Part shown: positions 1 through 8,398 of the stretch, piece after piece
How positions within the stretch are numbered: position 1 is the stretch's first letter
Layout of the letters: the number at the start of each line of letters is the position of its first letter
NCBI RefSeq assembly: GCF_019449275.2
Contig: NZ_JAHZQZ020000011.1
Span: 372,001 to 436,000, forward strand
From: Microbacterium sp. HD4P20
GTDB taxonomy: Bacteria; Actinomycetota; Actinomycetes; Actinomycetales; Microbacteriaceae
Direction: 5' to 3'
DNA length: 64,000 bases
Notes under the pieces: model-generated
Databases searched by the model: none
Told to the model about the DNA's origin: nothing
Seen by the model: only the letters and a program-made list of their open reading frames with translations
Position numbers and translations under genes: made by a program

Positions 1-1088
1 ACCTGCTCGATGACATCGGCGTACTTCGCATCGCCCGTGAGCGACAGCATCCGCTCGCTCCACAAGATCATGCCGATGTTGGCGCACGATTCGTTGTGGG
101 CGGTGGTCTGTGGCAGTTGATACGCGCGGCCGTAGGCCTGGTGAACGCGGCTGATCTGGCTCTGCCAGGGTGAGCCGTCGGGGGAGGCGCCGTCGTAGAG
201 GGCGCCGCAGCCACCCGTGATGTACAGCTTGGTGTCGATCACGTCGTGCCACAGCCGCTCGAGTACCTCGACCAGCTCGGCGTCGCCGTTCTCGACGACG
301 AGGTCGGCGAGCCCGGCGTAGAGGTAGTTGGCGCGCACGGCGTGCCCGGCCACGACGGTCTGCTCGCGCACCGGCAGGCGATCCTGGTTGTCGTCGCCGC
401 CCTGGAAGTCGTCGCGTACGCGCACGAAGGCCTCTGCCAGGCGCAGGTAACGCTCGTCGCCGGTGGCGCGGTACAGCTCGATCACCGCCATGTAGTGCGA
501 GGGGCAGATCGCGCTGCGCGCGAGCTCGACGGGCTTGTTGGTCGCGAGGTCCTCGAGGAAGGACGCGGCCTTGCGCGCGGCATCCAGCAGCGTCGTCGAT
601 CCGGTCACCTCGTAGTGCCGTACGCCCGCCGTGATGAGGTGGCCGAGGTTGTACGTCTCGAAGTGGAAGCGATCGGCAAGCGCCCGCGCGTCGACTTCAT
701 CGCGCGCCGAGATGATCGTCGGCGTGTGAAGGTAGCCGTCGTCGCGCTGCACCGAGGCGATCAGCGAGGCGATCTCTTCGATGCGCGCCCCGAGCTCGGG
801 GTCGGGATCGGTCTCGAGCCGCGCGATCGCGGCTTCGAGCCACTTGTAGAAGTCGCCGTCCATGAAGGGCGGGCCCTGATGTTGTCCGGGTTCCAGGCCG
901 GCCGCGATGCGGAAGTTGGCCAGGCCCGGGCTGATCGCGGGATCGCTCAGCGATGACCAGATCTGCGGGATCGTGACGTCGCGGATGCGGTCGTGCACGT
1001 CGCCCCAGAAGCCGCTCGCCCACCGTGCGCTCCCGGCGTCGAGGGGTCGCAGCCGGGCATGGGCCCGGAGCGCTGTCGTGGCGGTCAT
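1..1088 (-). CDS. GH127/DUF1680 beta-L-arabinofuranosidase, C-terminus cut by window edge
   Basis: The reverse strand reads without a stop for 362 codons from an ATG at 1088 and runs off the left edge. The start is preceded by GGAAGGAAC. The N-terminus (LDAGSARWASGFWGD), the stretch DGDFYKWLEAA near residue 80 and the block HNESCANIGMILW near residue 335 are typical of the DUF1680/GH127 family, whose founder removes terminal beta-L-arabinofuranose. The Glu and Cys of that last block are family active-site/zinc positions; the later CCPPN segment carrying the nucleophilic Cys would lie outside the window and cannot be checked. No signal peptide is visible, so the enzyme should be cytoplasmic and act on imported oligosaccharides. 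It is divergent from a sugar ABC importer, which probably supplies its substrate. The exact sugar specificity is inferred from the family. Confidence 0.85.
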   Translation of the reverse strand, partial: MTATTALRAHARLRPLDAGSARWASGFWGDVHDRIRDVTIPQIWSSLSDPAISPGLANFRIAAGLEPGQHQGPPFMDGDFYKWLEAAIARLETDPDPELGARIEEIASLIASVQRDDGYLHTPTIISARDEVDARALADRFHFETYNLGHLITAGVRHYEVTGSTTLLDAARKAASFLEDLATNKPVELARSAICPSHYMAVIELYRATGDERYLRLAEAFVRVRDDFQGGDDNQDRLPVREQTVVAGHAVRANYLYAGLADLVVENGDAELVEVLERLWHDVIDTKLYITGGCGALYDGASPDGSPWQSQISRVHQAYGRAYQLPQTTAHNESCANIGMILWSERMLSLTGDAKYADVIEQ

Positions 1089-1157
1089 GAGGGGTGTTCC
1101 TTCCGAGTGGCGTGAGGTCACTGTAGTCACGATTTGAACATGAAGTGAATAGAATTT

Positions 1158-1198
1158 CAACACTGAGTGTTGACACACTCTGGAAACGTGCCTACTGT
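1158..1198 (+). promoter_or_regulatory. promoter with overlapping operator palindrome upstream of ABC importer
   Basis: A perfect 7+1+7 palindrome, CAACACTGAGTGTTG, lies at 1158-1172. TTGACA at 1170-1175, which overlaps its right arm, is followed after 17 bases by TACTGT at 1193-1198, a good sigma70-type pair. The binding-protein start is at 1245, so the 5' leader would be about 40 bases. A repressor on the palindrome would cover the -35 box. The SorC regulator at the end of this operon is a candidate binder, but its own upstream palindrome has a different sequence, so another regulator is possible. Confidence 0.6.
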
Positions 1199-1244
1199 CG
1201 TGCTCGTACCTTTCACCCGCATGGTCGTCGTCAAGGAGGACGCT

Positions 1245-2588
1245 ATGAACACTCGCAGCAGCACCCGCCGCCGCTCCCTCTTCGCGGTCGGCATCGCGCT
1301 GGCCGCCGTCATGCCGCTCGCGGCCTGCGCCGGCAGCTCCGGTGACGCAGGCAACGACGGCGAGGGCGGCGGCGCCGGCGGGCCCGACCCCGATGTATTC
1401 ACCGTCATGACGGCCAACGAGAACACCGTCCTCGAAGCGCAGCTCGACGCGCTCGCCGCCGGCGCCTGTGAGGCCGAGAATGACGCGCTTCCCCTCGAGC
1501 ACCAGAAGGTCGCTCAGGCCGACACGGTGCAGAAGGTGACGCTGCTGGCCAGCCAGGACGCGCTCCCGACGCACACGATCGCCGGTACCGCGCTGATCCG
1601 CCCCGACGGCGACCTCGCTGCGGCCGGGCTCGTCGGTGACCTGAAAGCCGCCCTCGAGGGCGCCGACGCATGGGACAACGTGCTGCCGGCCGCCGCCTCG
1701 ACGGTGGAGCAGGTCTATGGCGGATTCGTCTCGATGCCCTACCAATACAACATCGAGGGCATCTTCTACAACGAGCAGATTCTCGCCGACAACGGCATCG
1801 AAGAGCCGCAGACGTGGGATGAGCTGATGGATGCCGCCGCCACCCTCCAAGAGGCCGGCGTCGTGCCGATGACCGAGGCAGGCGCCAACGGCTGGCCGCT
1901 GACCCGGATCATGGGCATGTACATCTTCCGCAACGTCGGCCCCGAGGCGATGGCCGCTGTCCGCGACGGCGACGCAGCACTGACCGACCCGGAGTACGTG
2001 GCGGGTGCGCAGGCGCTCGCCGACTTCGCCGAGGCGGGCTACTTCGGTGAGGGTTTCTCCACGCGCGACGGCGACACGTCGTCGAACATGTTCCTCACCG
2101 GCCAGGCCGCGATGACCTATGACGGCACGTGGTTCCTGAGCGCGATCAACGATCCCGAGCGCAACCAGATCGGCGACGACAACATCGGCTTCATGCCGTT
2201 CCCCGCCGTCGAGGGTGGCGAAGGCTCGATCGACCAGTACCCGGCCAACGCGGGCGCACCGATGATCGTCAACGCCAAGCAGTTCGGTCCGAAGGTCACC
2301 GACTGGATCGCCTGCATCTCGGAGAACTACGGTCAGCAGGCGCTGCAGGACGCCGGTGTCATCTCGGGCTTCAAAGTGAACGGCGAGGTCACCGACATCT
2401 CGGAGAGCACGGCCGAGATCCAGGAGCGCATCGCGGGGATCGAAGAGACGACGCTGTGGTTCGAGGCCCTCTTCGACCCGAAGAGCAACTCGCTCGCGAC
2501 GACCAACGTAGCGCTGCTCACCACGGGCCAGATGAGTGCCGAGGACTACATGGCAGAGCTCCAGGCGAGCATCGACGCCAACCGCTGA
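1245..2588 (+). CDS. sugar ABC transporter substrate-binding lipoprotein
   Basis: This 447-residue family 1 extracellular solute-binding protein captures sugars outside the membrane for the permeases that follow. The N-terminus has Arg-rich positive charges, a hydrophobic stretch and the lipobox LAACAGS, so it should be a lipid-anchored lipoprotein. The start chosen is the ATG at 1245, with a perfect AAGGAGG six bases upstream; an in-frame upstream extension to 1167 would include promoter sequence. The mature protein has typical family features such as YQYNIEGIFYN and YDGTWFLSA. It is divergent from an arabinofuranosidase gene, which suggests an arabinose-containing oligosaccharide as ligand; that is inference. 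A strong hairpin follows the stop codon. Confidence 0.92.
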   Translation: MNTRSSTRRRSLFAVGIALAAVMPLAACAGSSGDAGNDGEGGGAGGPDPDVFTVMTANENTVLEAQLDALAAGACEAENDALPLEHQKVAQADTVQKVTLLASQDALPTHTIAGTALIRPDGDLAAAGLVGDLKAALEGADAWDNVLPAAASTVEQVYGGFVSMPYQYNIEGIFYNEQILADNGIEEPQTWDELMDAAATLQEAGVVPMTEAGANGWPLTRIMGMYIFRNVGPEAMAAVRDGDAALTDPEYVAGAQALADFAEAGYFGEGFSTRDGDTSSNMFLTGQAAMTYDGTWFLSAINDPERNQIGDDNIGFMPFPAVEGGEGSIDQYPANAGAPMIVNAKQFGPKVTDWIACISENYGQQALQDAGVISGFKVNGEVTDISESTAEIQERIAGIEETTLWFEALFDPKSNSLATTNVALLTTGQMSAEDYMAELQASIDANR

Positions 2589-2604
2589 TCCGCATCTGAT
2601 GCAC

Positions 2605-2634
2605 CGGCCTCCCGGGCCTAGGCTCGGGAGGCCG
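2605..2634 (+). terminator. strong hairpin between binding protein and first permease
   Basis: CGGCCTCCCG (2605-2614) pairs perfectly with CGGGAGGCCG (2625-2634) around a 10-base loop, followed by only a short TTCCTT. It sits 16 bases after the binding-protein stop and 26 bases before the permease start. In ABC operons such a hairpin usually protects the upstream mRNA and lowers permease expression, allowing excess binding protein; a partial terminator is equally possible. Confidence 0.7.
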
Positions 2635-2660
2635 TTCCTTCGAAAGAAAGCCCCCGCCCG

Positions 2661-3542
2661 ATGAACTCGATCTTCGGCGATCGCAAGACGATCATCATCT
2701 TGCTGGCGCCCGCCCTGCTCCTCTATACGCTTCTCAAGGTCGTCCCCGTTCTGTGGTCGTTCGGGCTGTCGTTCTTCGAAGGCAACACCCTTCGCGGGTT
2801 CGAGTGGATCGGGCTCGAGAACTTCACCACGTTCTTCGCCGACGGGGCCGCCCTGCAGTCGATGTGGGTCAGCGTCTTCTTCGCGATCGTCGCCACGATC
2901 GGCCAAGTGGCGCTGGGTTACGGGCTCGCGCTGCTCTACGTCTTCGTCCTGCGCAAGGGGTCGTCATTCGTCCGCACCATCGTGTTCTTCCCGGCCATCC
3001 TGCCGACCGTGGCCGTCGCGCTGCTGTTCAAGAGCTTCGTCGCCGTCGGCGACAATCAGGGTCCGGTCAACGACATCATCAACTTCTTCGGTGGTGAGAG
3101 CGTCGAGGTGCTCGCCTCGACCGCGGGCACCATGACGACGGCGATCGTCATGACCCTGTGGGGCTCGATGGGCTTCTATGCCGTGCTGCTGTACGCGGGC
3201 CTGCTCGACATCCCCGAAGAGATCATCGAGTCGGCTCGGCTCGACGGCGCCAACGGACTGCGGCTGGTGCGGCACATCGTGCTTCCGCTGTCGCTGCCGA
3301 TCCTGCTGTCGTCGATCATCTTCAGCCTCAACGCGACGCTCAAGGTGTTCGACAGCCTGCTGGCCCTCAACGGGGGCGGACCGGGCACCTCGACCGCTCC
3401 CCTCACGCTGTACATGTACCGCACGGCGTTCGAGTACGCCGAGTACGGCTACGGCTCGACGATCGCGCTCGTGCTGACCCTGCTGTGCCTGGTCTTCACG
3501 CTCGCGATCTTCCGATCCTCGCGACGGAAGGCAGATGTCTGA
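2661..3542 (+). CDS. sugar ABC transporter permease, MalF/UgpA type
   Basis: This 293-residue integral membrane permease has six predicted hydrophobic segments and the cytoplasmic EAA-loop motif (EIIESARLDGANGLRLVRHI, near residues 190-210) that docks the ATPase. It begins with an inner-membrane segment after the short NSIFGDRKT head. Its 3' end overlaps the next permease by 8 bases, indicating translational coupling. Length and topology are normal for the carbohydrate uptake transporter-1 class. No ATP-binding gene lies in the operon, so it presumably shares an MsiK-type ATPase encoded elsewhere, as is common in actinobacteria. Only a weak purine-rich stretch precedes the ATG. Confidence 0.92.
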   Translation: MNSIFGDRKTIIILLAPALLLYTLLKVVPVLWSFGLSFFEGNTLRGFEWIGLENFTTFFADGAALQSMWVSVFFAIVATIGQVALGYGLALLYVFVLRKGSSFVRTIVFFPAILPTVAVALLFKSFVAVGDNQGPVNDIINFFGGESVEVLASTAGTMTTAIVMTLWGSMGFYAVLLYAGLLDIPEEIIESARLDGANGLRLVRHIVLPLSLPILLSSIIFSLNATLKVFDSLLALNGGGPGTSTAPLTLYMYRTAFEYAEYGYGSTIALVLTLLCLVFTLAIFRSSRRKADV

Positions 3543-4458
3543 CATGACGACGATGACGAAGTATGCCCCGGCCACCGTCGCTGTGCCGACCCGGCGCAAG
3601 CCGGCCCCGAGCCCGGCACGTCGCAAGACGATGCGCCTGGTGCGACGCATCCCGGTGTGGCTGCTGGTCGGCGCGCTGATGGTGGTCGTGCTCTACCCCC
3701 AGGTGTGGATGGTGCTCGGGTCGTTCAAGACCCAGTCGGAGTTCCTCTCCAACCCCGCGCTGTCGCTGCCCGAGACGTGGCAGTTCGACAACTACATCTC
3801 CGCCCTCACCAACGGCAACGTCGGGCAGAACTACCTCAACAGCATCATCGTGACGATCCCGTCGGTGCTGCTGATCGTCTTCATCGGCGTGGCCGCGGGA
3901 TACGCCCTCGAGGTGATGATCTGGAAGGGCCGCAACGGCACGCTGCTGTACATCTTGGCGGGCATCATGGTGCCCGGCCAGATGATCCTGGTGCCGCTGT
4001 TCATCGTGTACTTCCGGATGGGCATCACCGATTCGCTCCTACCGCTCATCATCACCTACACCGTGATGGGCTTGCCGCTGACGACATTCCTCATGGCGAC
4101 GTACTTCCGCTCGGTGCCGCGCGAGATCTTCGAAGCGGCGACGGTCGACGGCTCGAGTCCACTGCGGTCGTTCTTCGTCATCGGCGTGCCCATGATGAAG
4201 AACGCGATCCTCACGGTCGCCCTCGTGCAGTTCTTCAGTGTGTGGAACGACCTGCTCATCGCGCTGACCTTCACGACGCGTCCTGAGCTGGCGACCATCC
4301 AGGTCGGCCTGCTCAGCCTGAGCGACGAATACGGATCCACGCAGTACGGGCCACTGTTCGCGGCGGTGAGCATCAACATCGTCGTGCTCCTGATCGTGTT
4401 CTTGGCGCTCAACAAGAAGATCATGGCCGGTATGGCCGGCGGCGCCATCAAGGGCTGA
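3535..4458 (+). CDS. sugar ABC transporter permease, MalG/UgpE type
   Basis: This 307-residue second half of the importer channel has a basic N-terminal cytoplasmic tail of about 35 residues, then six hydrophobic segments. The EAA-loop (REIFEAATVDGSSPLRSF, near residue 200) is intact. The ATG at 3535 overlaps the upstream permease, giving a coupled pair; an alternative ATG nine bases later would change only the tail. It ends 12 bases before the racemase-like gene, so all four genes probably share one transcript. Confidence 0.92.
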   Translation: MSDMTTMTKYAPATVAVPTRRKPAPSPARRKTMRLVRRIPVWLLVGALMVVVLYPQVWMVLGSFKTQSEFLSNPALSLPETWQFDNYISALTNGNVGQNYLNSIIVTIPSVLLIVFIGVAAGYALEVMIWKGRNGTLLYILAGIMVPGQMILVPLFIVYFRMGITDSLLPLIITYTVMGLPLTTFLMATYFRSVPREIFEAATVDGSSPLRSFFVIGVPMMKNAILTVALVQFFSVWNDLLIALTFTTRPELATIQVGLLSLSDEYGSTQYGPLFAAVSINIVVLLIVFLALNKKIMAGMAGGAIKG

Positions 4459-4470
4459 GAGGCTGGCTTC

Positions 4471-5133
4471 ATGACCACGTCCGCACCACGCATCGCATTC
4501 CTTCACACCGGTGCCGTCAACATCGCGCCCTTCGGTGCGCTCGCCGCAGAGCTTCTGCCGGCAGCGACCGTCGTGAACTACCTCGACGACAAGATCGTCG
4601 CTGATCTCGGCGATGCCGAGCGCGCAGCATCCGTTCCCGAACGCATCGAGGATCTAGTCCGCGCGGCGGCTGCCGGGGGAGCGGATGCCGTCATGTTCAC
4701 GTGCTCGTCGATCTCCGAGCTCGCTCAGCCCGCCGCTGCTGCTGCCGGGCTGCCGGTGCTGCGGGTCGATGAGGCGATGGCGGATGCTGCGGTGCGCGCG
4801 GGTCGCCGCATCCGGGTACTCGCGACTCTGCCGACCACGTGCCGGCCGACCCTCGCGCTGTTGGGGGAGCGCGCGGCCCTCGCGGGCGTCGAGCCGGAGT
4901 TCACGAGCGAGGTGATCGAGGGTGCATTCGCGGCTGTGGCCGGCGGCGACCGCGCCACGCACGATCGGCTCGTCGCGGCGGCGATCGAGCGCGGCGCCGC
5001 CGAGGCCGATGTGGTCGTGCTCGCGCAGGCCTCGATGGCGACCGCGGCCGAGGCTGTCACGGTCGACGTGCCCGTGCTCACGAGCCCGCGCCTGGGTGTC
5101 GAGCGCCTCGCCGAGACGTTCGCCCCGCACTGA
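4471..5133 (+). CDS. Asp/Glu/hydantoin racemase-family protein with a single catalytic cysteine
   Basis: This 220-residue protein belongs to the Asp/Glu racemase fold family. The first active-site cysteine is present in MFTCSS (Cys78). The position of the second cysteine reads LAQASM (Ala187-Ser188), so the usual two-base racemisation chemistry is not expected. Single-cysteine relatives include arylmalonate decarboxylases, and many uncharacterised members sit next to sugar transporters. It follows the permeases after 12 bases with GAGAGG upstream, so it likely acts in the same catabolic route. The reaction is unknown; I would not name it a racemase. Confidence 0.75.
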   Translation: MTTSAPRIAFLHTGAVNIAPFGALAAELLPAATVVNYLDDKIVADLGDAERAASVPERIEDLVRAAAAGGADAVMFTCSSISELAQPAAAAAGLPVLRVDEAMADAAVRAGRRIRVLATLPTTCRPTLALLGERAALAGVEPEFTSEVIEGAFAAVAGGDRATHDRLVAAAIERGAAEADVVVLAQASMATAAEAVTVDVPVLTSPRLGVERLAETFAPH

Positions 5134-5142
5134 AGCGCGCGG

Positions 5143-6126
5143 TCAGGACGAGCGGGCGGCGAGGGCTTCGGCCGAGCGAAGGTCGGTCACGAGCGTTGTG
5201 ACCCACCCGCCTGCGAGTGCGCCGTGGATCGCTTCGAGCTTGCGCTCGCCGCCGGCGATGCCGACGCGCCGGGGGATGCGCATGAGGTTCTCGACAGGGA
5301 TCGCGATGATGCGGTCGTCGACCTCGCCGCGCACGAGCGTGCCGTCGGCGCGGAAGATGCGGTGACAGATGTCGCCGACGGCGCCCTGAGCCAGCAGCGC
5401 TTCGCGCTCGTCGGCCGCGAAGGCGTTGCCGCTGGTGGCCAGCACGTCGGACGGCTCAACGCTGCCGATGCCCATGATCGCCATCGTCAGCTCCCTCCAG
5501 TGCCGCGTCACCTCTTGCATCGAGGGGTCGCGCAGCAGGCTGTCGCGGATCGCCGGATCGGCGACCACCCCCGGCGCCTGGACGTATACCGGCTCGGCGC
5601 CCAGCATGCGGGCGAGCTCGCCGAGGATGCGGTTCGAGTGGCTCTGCGCCTCCGGAGCGCCCACGCCGCCGAGCAGCTGCACGACCTCGGTGGCTCCTCG
5701 CACCGTGAAGGGTCGCATCCGGTCGACCATGGCGAGAACCGTTTGGCTCCACGACGAGACGCCGATGCGGTCGCCGCCCGAGAGCGTCGCTTCCAAGTAC
5801 GCGGCGGCGCCGGCGCCGATCGACGCCAGAAGCTCCGCCTCGTCGGCGTCGGTGTCGACATCGACGACGACCGCCTCGGCGAGGCCGTACGCGTCTTCGA
5901 GCTGCTCTTCGAGTTCGGCGTAGACGCCGGGCGCGACCGTCACGATGGTGCGGACGATTCCCACGGATTCTGCCCGCTTGAGCAGACGGGACACCTTGGC
6001 CTGTGAGATATTGAGCGCAGCAGCGATGTCTGCCTGGCGGACGCCGCGCTCGTGGTACATGCGGGCGACCTTGGTCAGAAGACGAACCTGCCCGTCGACA
6101 GGCCGGGTGTAGCGGGTCAGTGACAC
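5143..6126 (-). CDS. SorC/DeoR-type sugar-binding transcriptional regulator
   Basis: A 327-residue regulator. Residues 20-45 form a helix-turn-helix (RQADIAAALNISQAKVSRLL), followed by the large C-terminal SorC sugar-phosphate-binding domain (for example IGVSSWSQT near 120 and LATSGNAFA near 250). The GTG at 6126 is preferred because GGAG lies seven bases upstream; an in-frame TTG at 6141 overlaps that site. It converges on the racemase-like gene with nine bases between the stops. It probably senses a phosphorylated intermediate and controls the importer/arabinofuranosidase pair; the effector is not known. Confidence 0.88.
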   Translation of the reverse strand: MSLTRYTRPVDGQVRLLTKVARMYHERGVRQADIAAALNISQAKVSRLLKRAESVGIVRTIVTVAPGVYAELEEQLEDAYGLAEAVVVDVDTDADEAELLASIGAGAAAYLEATLSGGDRIGVSSWSQTVLAMVDRMRPFTVRGATEVVQLLGGVGAPEAQSHSNRILGELARMLGAEPVYVQAPGVVADPAIRDSLLRDPSMQEVTRHWRELTMAIMGIGSVEPSDVLATSGNAFAADEREALLAQGAVGDICHRIFRADGTLVRGEVDDRIIAIPVENLMRIPRRVGIAGGERKLEAIHGALAGGWVTTLVTDLRSAEALAARSS

Positions 6127-6146
6127 GAAGACTCCGATCAAGGCGG

Positions 6147-6159
6147 TCCTGATTCAGGA
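6147..6159. promoter_or_regulatory. palindrome upstream of SorC-type regulator
   Basis: TCCTGA-T-TCAGGA is a perfect inverted repeat about 20 bases upstream of the regulator start codon, in its presumed 5' leader or promoter. Autoregulation is the simplest reading. The sequence does not match the palindrome at 1158-1172, so the two sites are probably not bound by the same protein. Confidence 0.4.
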
Positions 6160-6242
6160 TTCGCTAACGAAAGGATATTCAGTTTCGTCCGGCGAGGCTA
6201 GAGAGCCCGCAGATTCGTGAGTGAGTGCCGGAGGGTGTGATC

Positions 6243-6914
6243 GTGAAGATGCTGCTGACGTCGGGAGGCGTCACCAACGCCTCGATCCGCTCGGTGCTCG
6301 TTGAGCTGCTCGGCAAGCCGATCGAAGAGAGCGACGCACTCCTCGTCCCTACGGCGCAATGGGGGCACCCGATGTGCTCGCCGCAGACCGTGTGGAGGTC
6401 GACCGCCGGACGATGGCCAGACCAGCCAGGTCTGACGGAGCTGGGCTGGAGGTCGGTCGGGGTTCTCGAGCTGACCGCCCTGCCATCCATCGCGCGGGAA
6501 CGCTGGGAGCCTTGGGTGACCGCTGCCGACACACTGCTGGTGGACGGCGGCGAGGCGATCTATCTCAGCCATTGGATGCGCGAGTCGGGCCTTGCCGACC
6601 TGCTTCCGTCATTGGCAGATACCGTGTGGGTCGGGGTGAGCGCCGGCAGCATGGTCATGACGCCGCGCATCGGCAAGGAATTCCTCGAATGGGATGTCGA
6701 CGGCACGGATGAAGCGCTCGGCGTGGTGGACTTCTCGATCTTTCCGCACTTGGACTATCCCGGCTGGTCGTCCAATACGTCGGAGAGCGCTGCGCGCTGG
6801 GCGGCTGGGATCCAGGGACGCTCCTTCGCGATCGACGACCACACGGCGATTGCCGTGCAAGACGGCGACGCGCGAGTGATCTCCGAAGGGAAATGGCTCG
6901 AGTTCAACACCTGA
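6243..6914 (+). CDS. peptidase S51-family protein (peptidase E-like)
   Basis: A 223-residue protein of the S51 fold, related to dipeptidase E and cyanophycinase. The nucleophile elbow reads WVGVSAGSMVM, with the catalytic Ser in SAGS; the N-terminal LLTSGG and the later FPHLDYPG segments also fit the family. The start is set at GTG 6243 because GGAGGG lies seven bases upstream; an in-frame ATG at 6249 is the alternative. Members cleave N-terminal Asp-X dipeptides or act as class I glutaminase-like hydrolases. The substrate here is unknown, and no neighbour suggests a pathway. Confidence 0.8.
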   Translation: MKMLLTSGGVTNASIRSVLVELLGKPIEESDALLVPTAQWGHPMCSPQTVWRSTAGRWPDQPGLTELGWRSVGVLELTALPSIARERWEPWVTAADTLLVDGGEAIYLSHWMRESGLADLLPSLADTVWVGVSAGSMVMTPRIGKEFLEWDVDGTDEALGVVDFSIFPHLDYPGWSSNTSESAARWAAGIQGRSFAIDDHTAIAVQDGDARVISEGKWLEFNT

Positions 6915-6941
6915 CCGGCGCCACAACTCTCGGCTCGGGTC

Positions 6942-7316
6942 CTATGCCTGGATCAATGCGAGGAGTTCGATGGGTTCGGTGCCGGAGAACTCCACGATCC
7001 GGCCTTTCGCGATGCGGTATATCGCGAACTCGGCGATGTTCGCGTGTCGGCGAGTGGGCGCGACACCCCGGAACGGTCCGAGATGTGTTCCGCTTCCGCG
7101 CAGGTGCGCCGCCACGCGGTCGTCCTCGACGACGAGTTGGATGCGGCGCCACTGCCAGTCGGGGAAGCCGTGGAACAGGTCGGCGAGATCGTCGATCCAG
7201 GCGTCGGCGCCCCCGGGGAGATGTGCACGGCGTACCGCGGGGTCGAGAAATGCCCGGATCTCGTCGAGGTCGTGCCGATTGCAGGCATCCAGGTAGTCCG
7301 CGTACCACTCGCGCAT
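6942..7316 (-). CDS. SnoaL-like/NTF2-fold ester-cyclase family protein
   Basis: A 124-residue NTF2-fold protein resembling SnoaL-type polyketide cyclases (WYADYLDACNRHDLDEIR at the N-terminus, then LFHGFPDWQW and GVAPTRRHANIAEFAIYRI). The start at ATG 7316 has AGGTGGAG nine bases upstream; an open frame extends upstream to 7394 through TTG/GTG codons and a slightly longer protein is possible. The family fold hosts many activities, so no substrate is proposed. It converges on the peptidase E-like gene. Confidence 0.75.
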   Translation of the reverse strand: MREWYADYLDACNRHDLDEIRAFLDPAVRRAHLPGGADAWIDDLADLFHGFPDWQWRRIQLVVEDDRVAAHLRGSGTHLGPFRGVAPTRRHANIAEFAIYRIAKGRIVEFSGTEPIELLALIQA

Positions 7317-7407
7317 CTCCCACGGCTCCACCTGACCATTCTCAGTGACGAGCAGTCCAGGGAGGTCCGTGCGCCGAAGTCGTTGTGGGTGCAACCGGCC
7401 GGGCGAC

Positions 7408-7677
7408 CTACCAGATGGTGCCGCCTCCGATCGAGATGCCGCCCCACGTGAGCGCGATGAAGATCGCGGCGAACACGACGGGGGCGATGCCCTTGCCGCT
7501 GCGCGCGAGCCCCTTGAGCAGGGCGATCACGGCGAGGACTGCGGCGACGATGGAAAGGCCGCCGCCCAGGATCAACCCGATGAACAGAGGGATCGGCATG
7601 AGGACCAGACCGGCCAGCGCGAACCAGAAGGCGGCCCACGCGGTCGGGTTGGAGCGGCGTTCGACAGAAGAAGACAT
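7408..7677 (-). CDS. small membrane protein, DUF4190-like
   Basis: An 89-residue protein with a short polar head (SSSVERRSNP), a Trp/Phe-rich first hydrophobic helix, a Gly-rich turn and two more hydrophobic stretches, ending in GGGTIW. The composition resembles DUF4190-type small membrane proteins of actinobacteria. The ATG at 7677 has AGGAG about 11 bases upstream; an in-frame start farther upstream (7725) would add an unconvincing polar leader. Function unknown. Confidence 0.7.
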   Translation of the reverse strand: MSSSVERRSNPTAWAAFWFALAGLVLMPIPLFIGLILGGGLSIVAAVLAVIALLKGLARSGKGIAPVVFAAIFIALTWGGISIGGGTIW

Positions 7678-7828
7678 GCATCCAGTATCTCCTGTCGGGG
7701 GTTTGCGCTTCGTGGAACGCGGCATCCGCGCTCCTCGTCAATCTCTCCCCGCGGCTGCATGACGTCAAGAAGCGGCAAAGCCTGTCAACCCCCTCCGGCC
7801 GCACGACCTCGTCTTCTAGCGTGAAACC

Positions 7829-8377
7829 ATGACTGATCTCACTGGAAAGCGCGTCGCATTCGTGGCGACCGACGGATTCGAAGACAGCGAGCTCACTTCT
7901 CCCTGGCAGGCGGTGACGGATGCCGGAGCCACGGCGGTTCTGATCGCACCGGAGTCGGGCGAGGTCAAGGGCAAGAAGGGCCACACCCAATCGGTGGACG
8001 AGGTCACGGCCGATGTGAAGGCGGACGACTTCCACGCCCTGGTGCTGCCGGGAGGAGTCGTCAACGCCGACCACCTGCGCATGGATGATGCGGCCGTCGC
8101 CTTCACCCGCGCGTTCTTCGAGCAGCACAAGCCCGTCGCGGCAATCTGTCACGCGGCGTGGACGCTCATCGAAGCGAAGGTCGTCGACGGTCGCACGCTG
8201 ACGAGTTATCCGAGCCTGCAGACCGATCTGCGCAATGCCGGCGCCACCTGGGTGGACGAAGAGGTGGTGGTGGACGATGGTCTCGTCTCGAGCCGCACTC
8301 CGGACGACCTCCCGGCGTTCAACGCCAAGCTGGTCGAGGAGATCGCTGAGGGCCGGCACTCCGCGCAGTCCGCGTAG
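7829..8377 (+). CDS. DJ-1/PfpI-family type 1 glutamine amidotransferase-like protein
   Basis: A 182-residue protein of the DJ-1/PfpI superfamily. It has the N-terminal RVAFVATDGFEDSEL, where the Glu partners the nucleophile, and the nucleophile elbow AAICHAAWTLIEA with the reactive Cys followed by His. Its length matches the YhbO/PfpI branch, which has been reported as stress-related protease, glyoxalase III or deglycase; the assignment within these is not settled. It is monocistronic with an ATG start. Confidence 0.88.
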   Translation: MTDLTGKRVAFVATDGFEDSELTSPWQAVTDAGATAVLIAPESGEVKGKKGHTQSVDEVTADVKADDFHALVLPGGVVNADHLRMDDAAVAFTRAFFEQHKPVAAICHAAWTLIEAKVVDGRTLTSYPSLQTDLRNAGATWVDEEVVVDDGLVSSRTPDDLPAFNAKLVEEIAEGRHSAQSA

Positions 8378-8398
8378 CGGCTGAGCGGGGTCTCTGCA

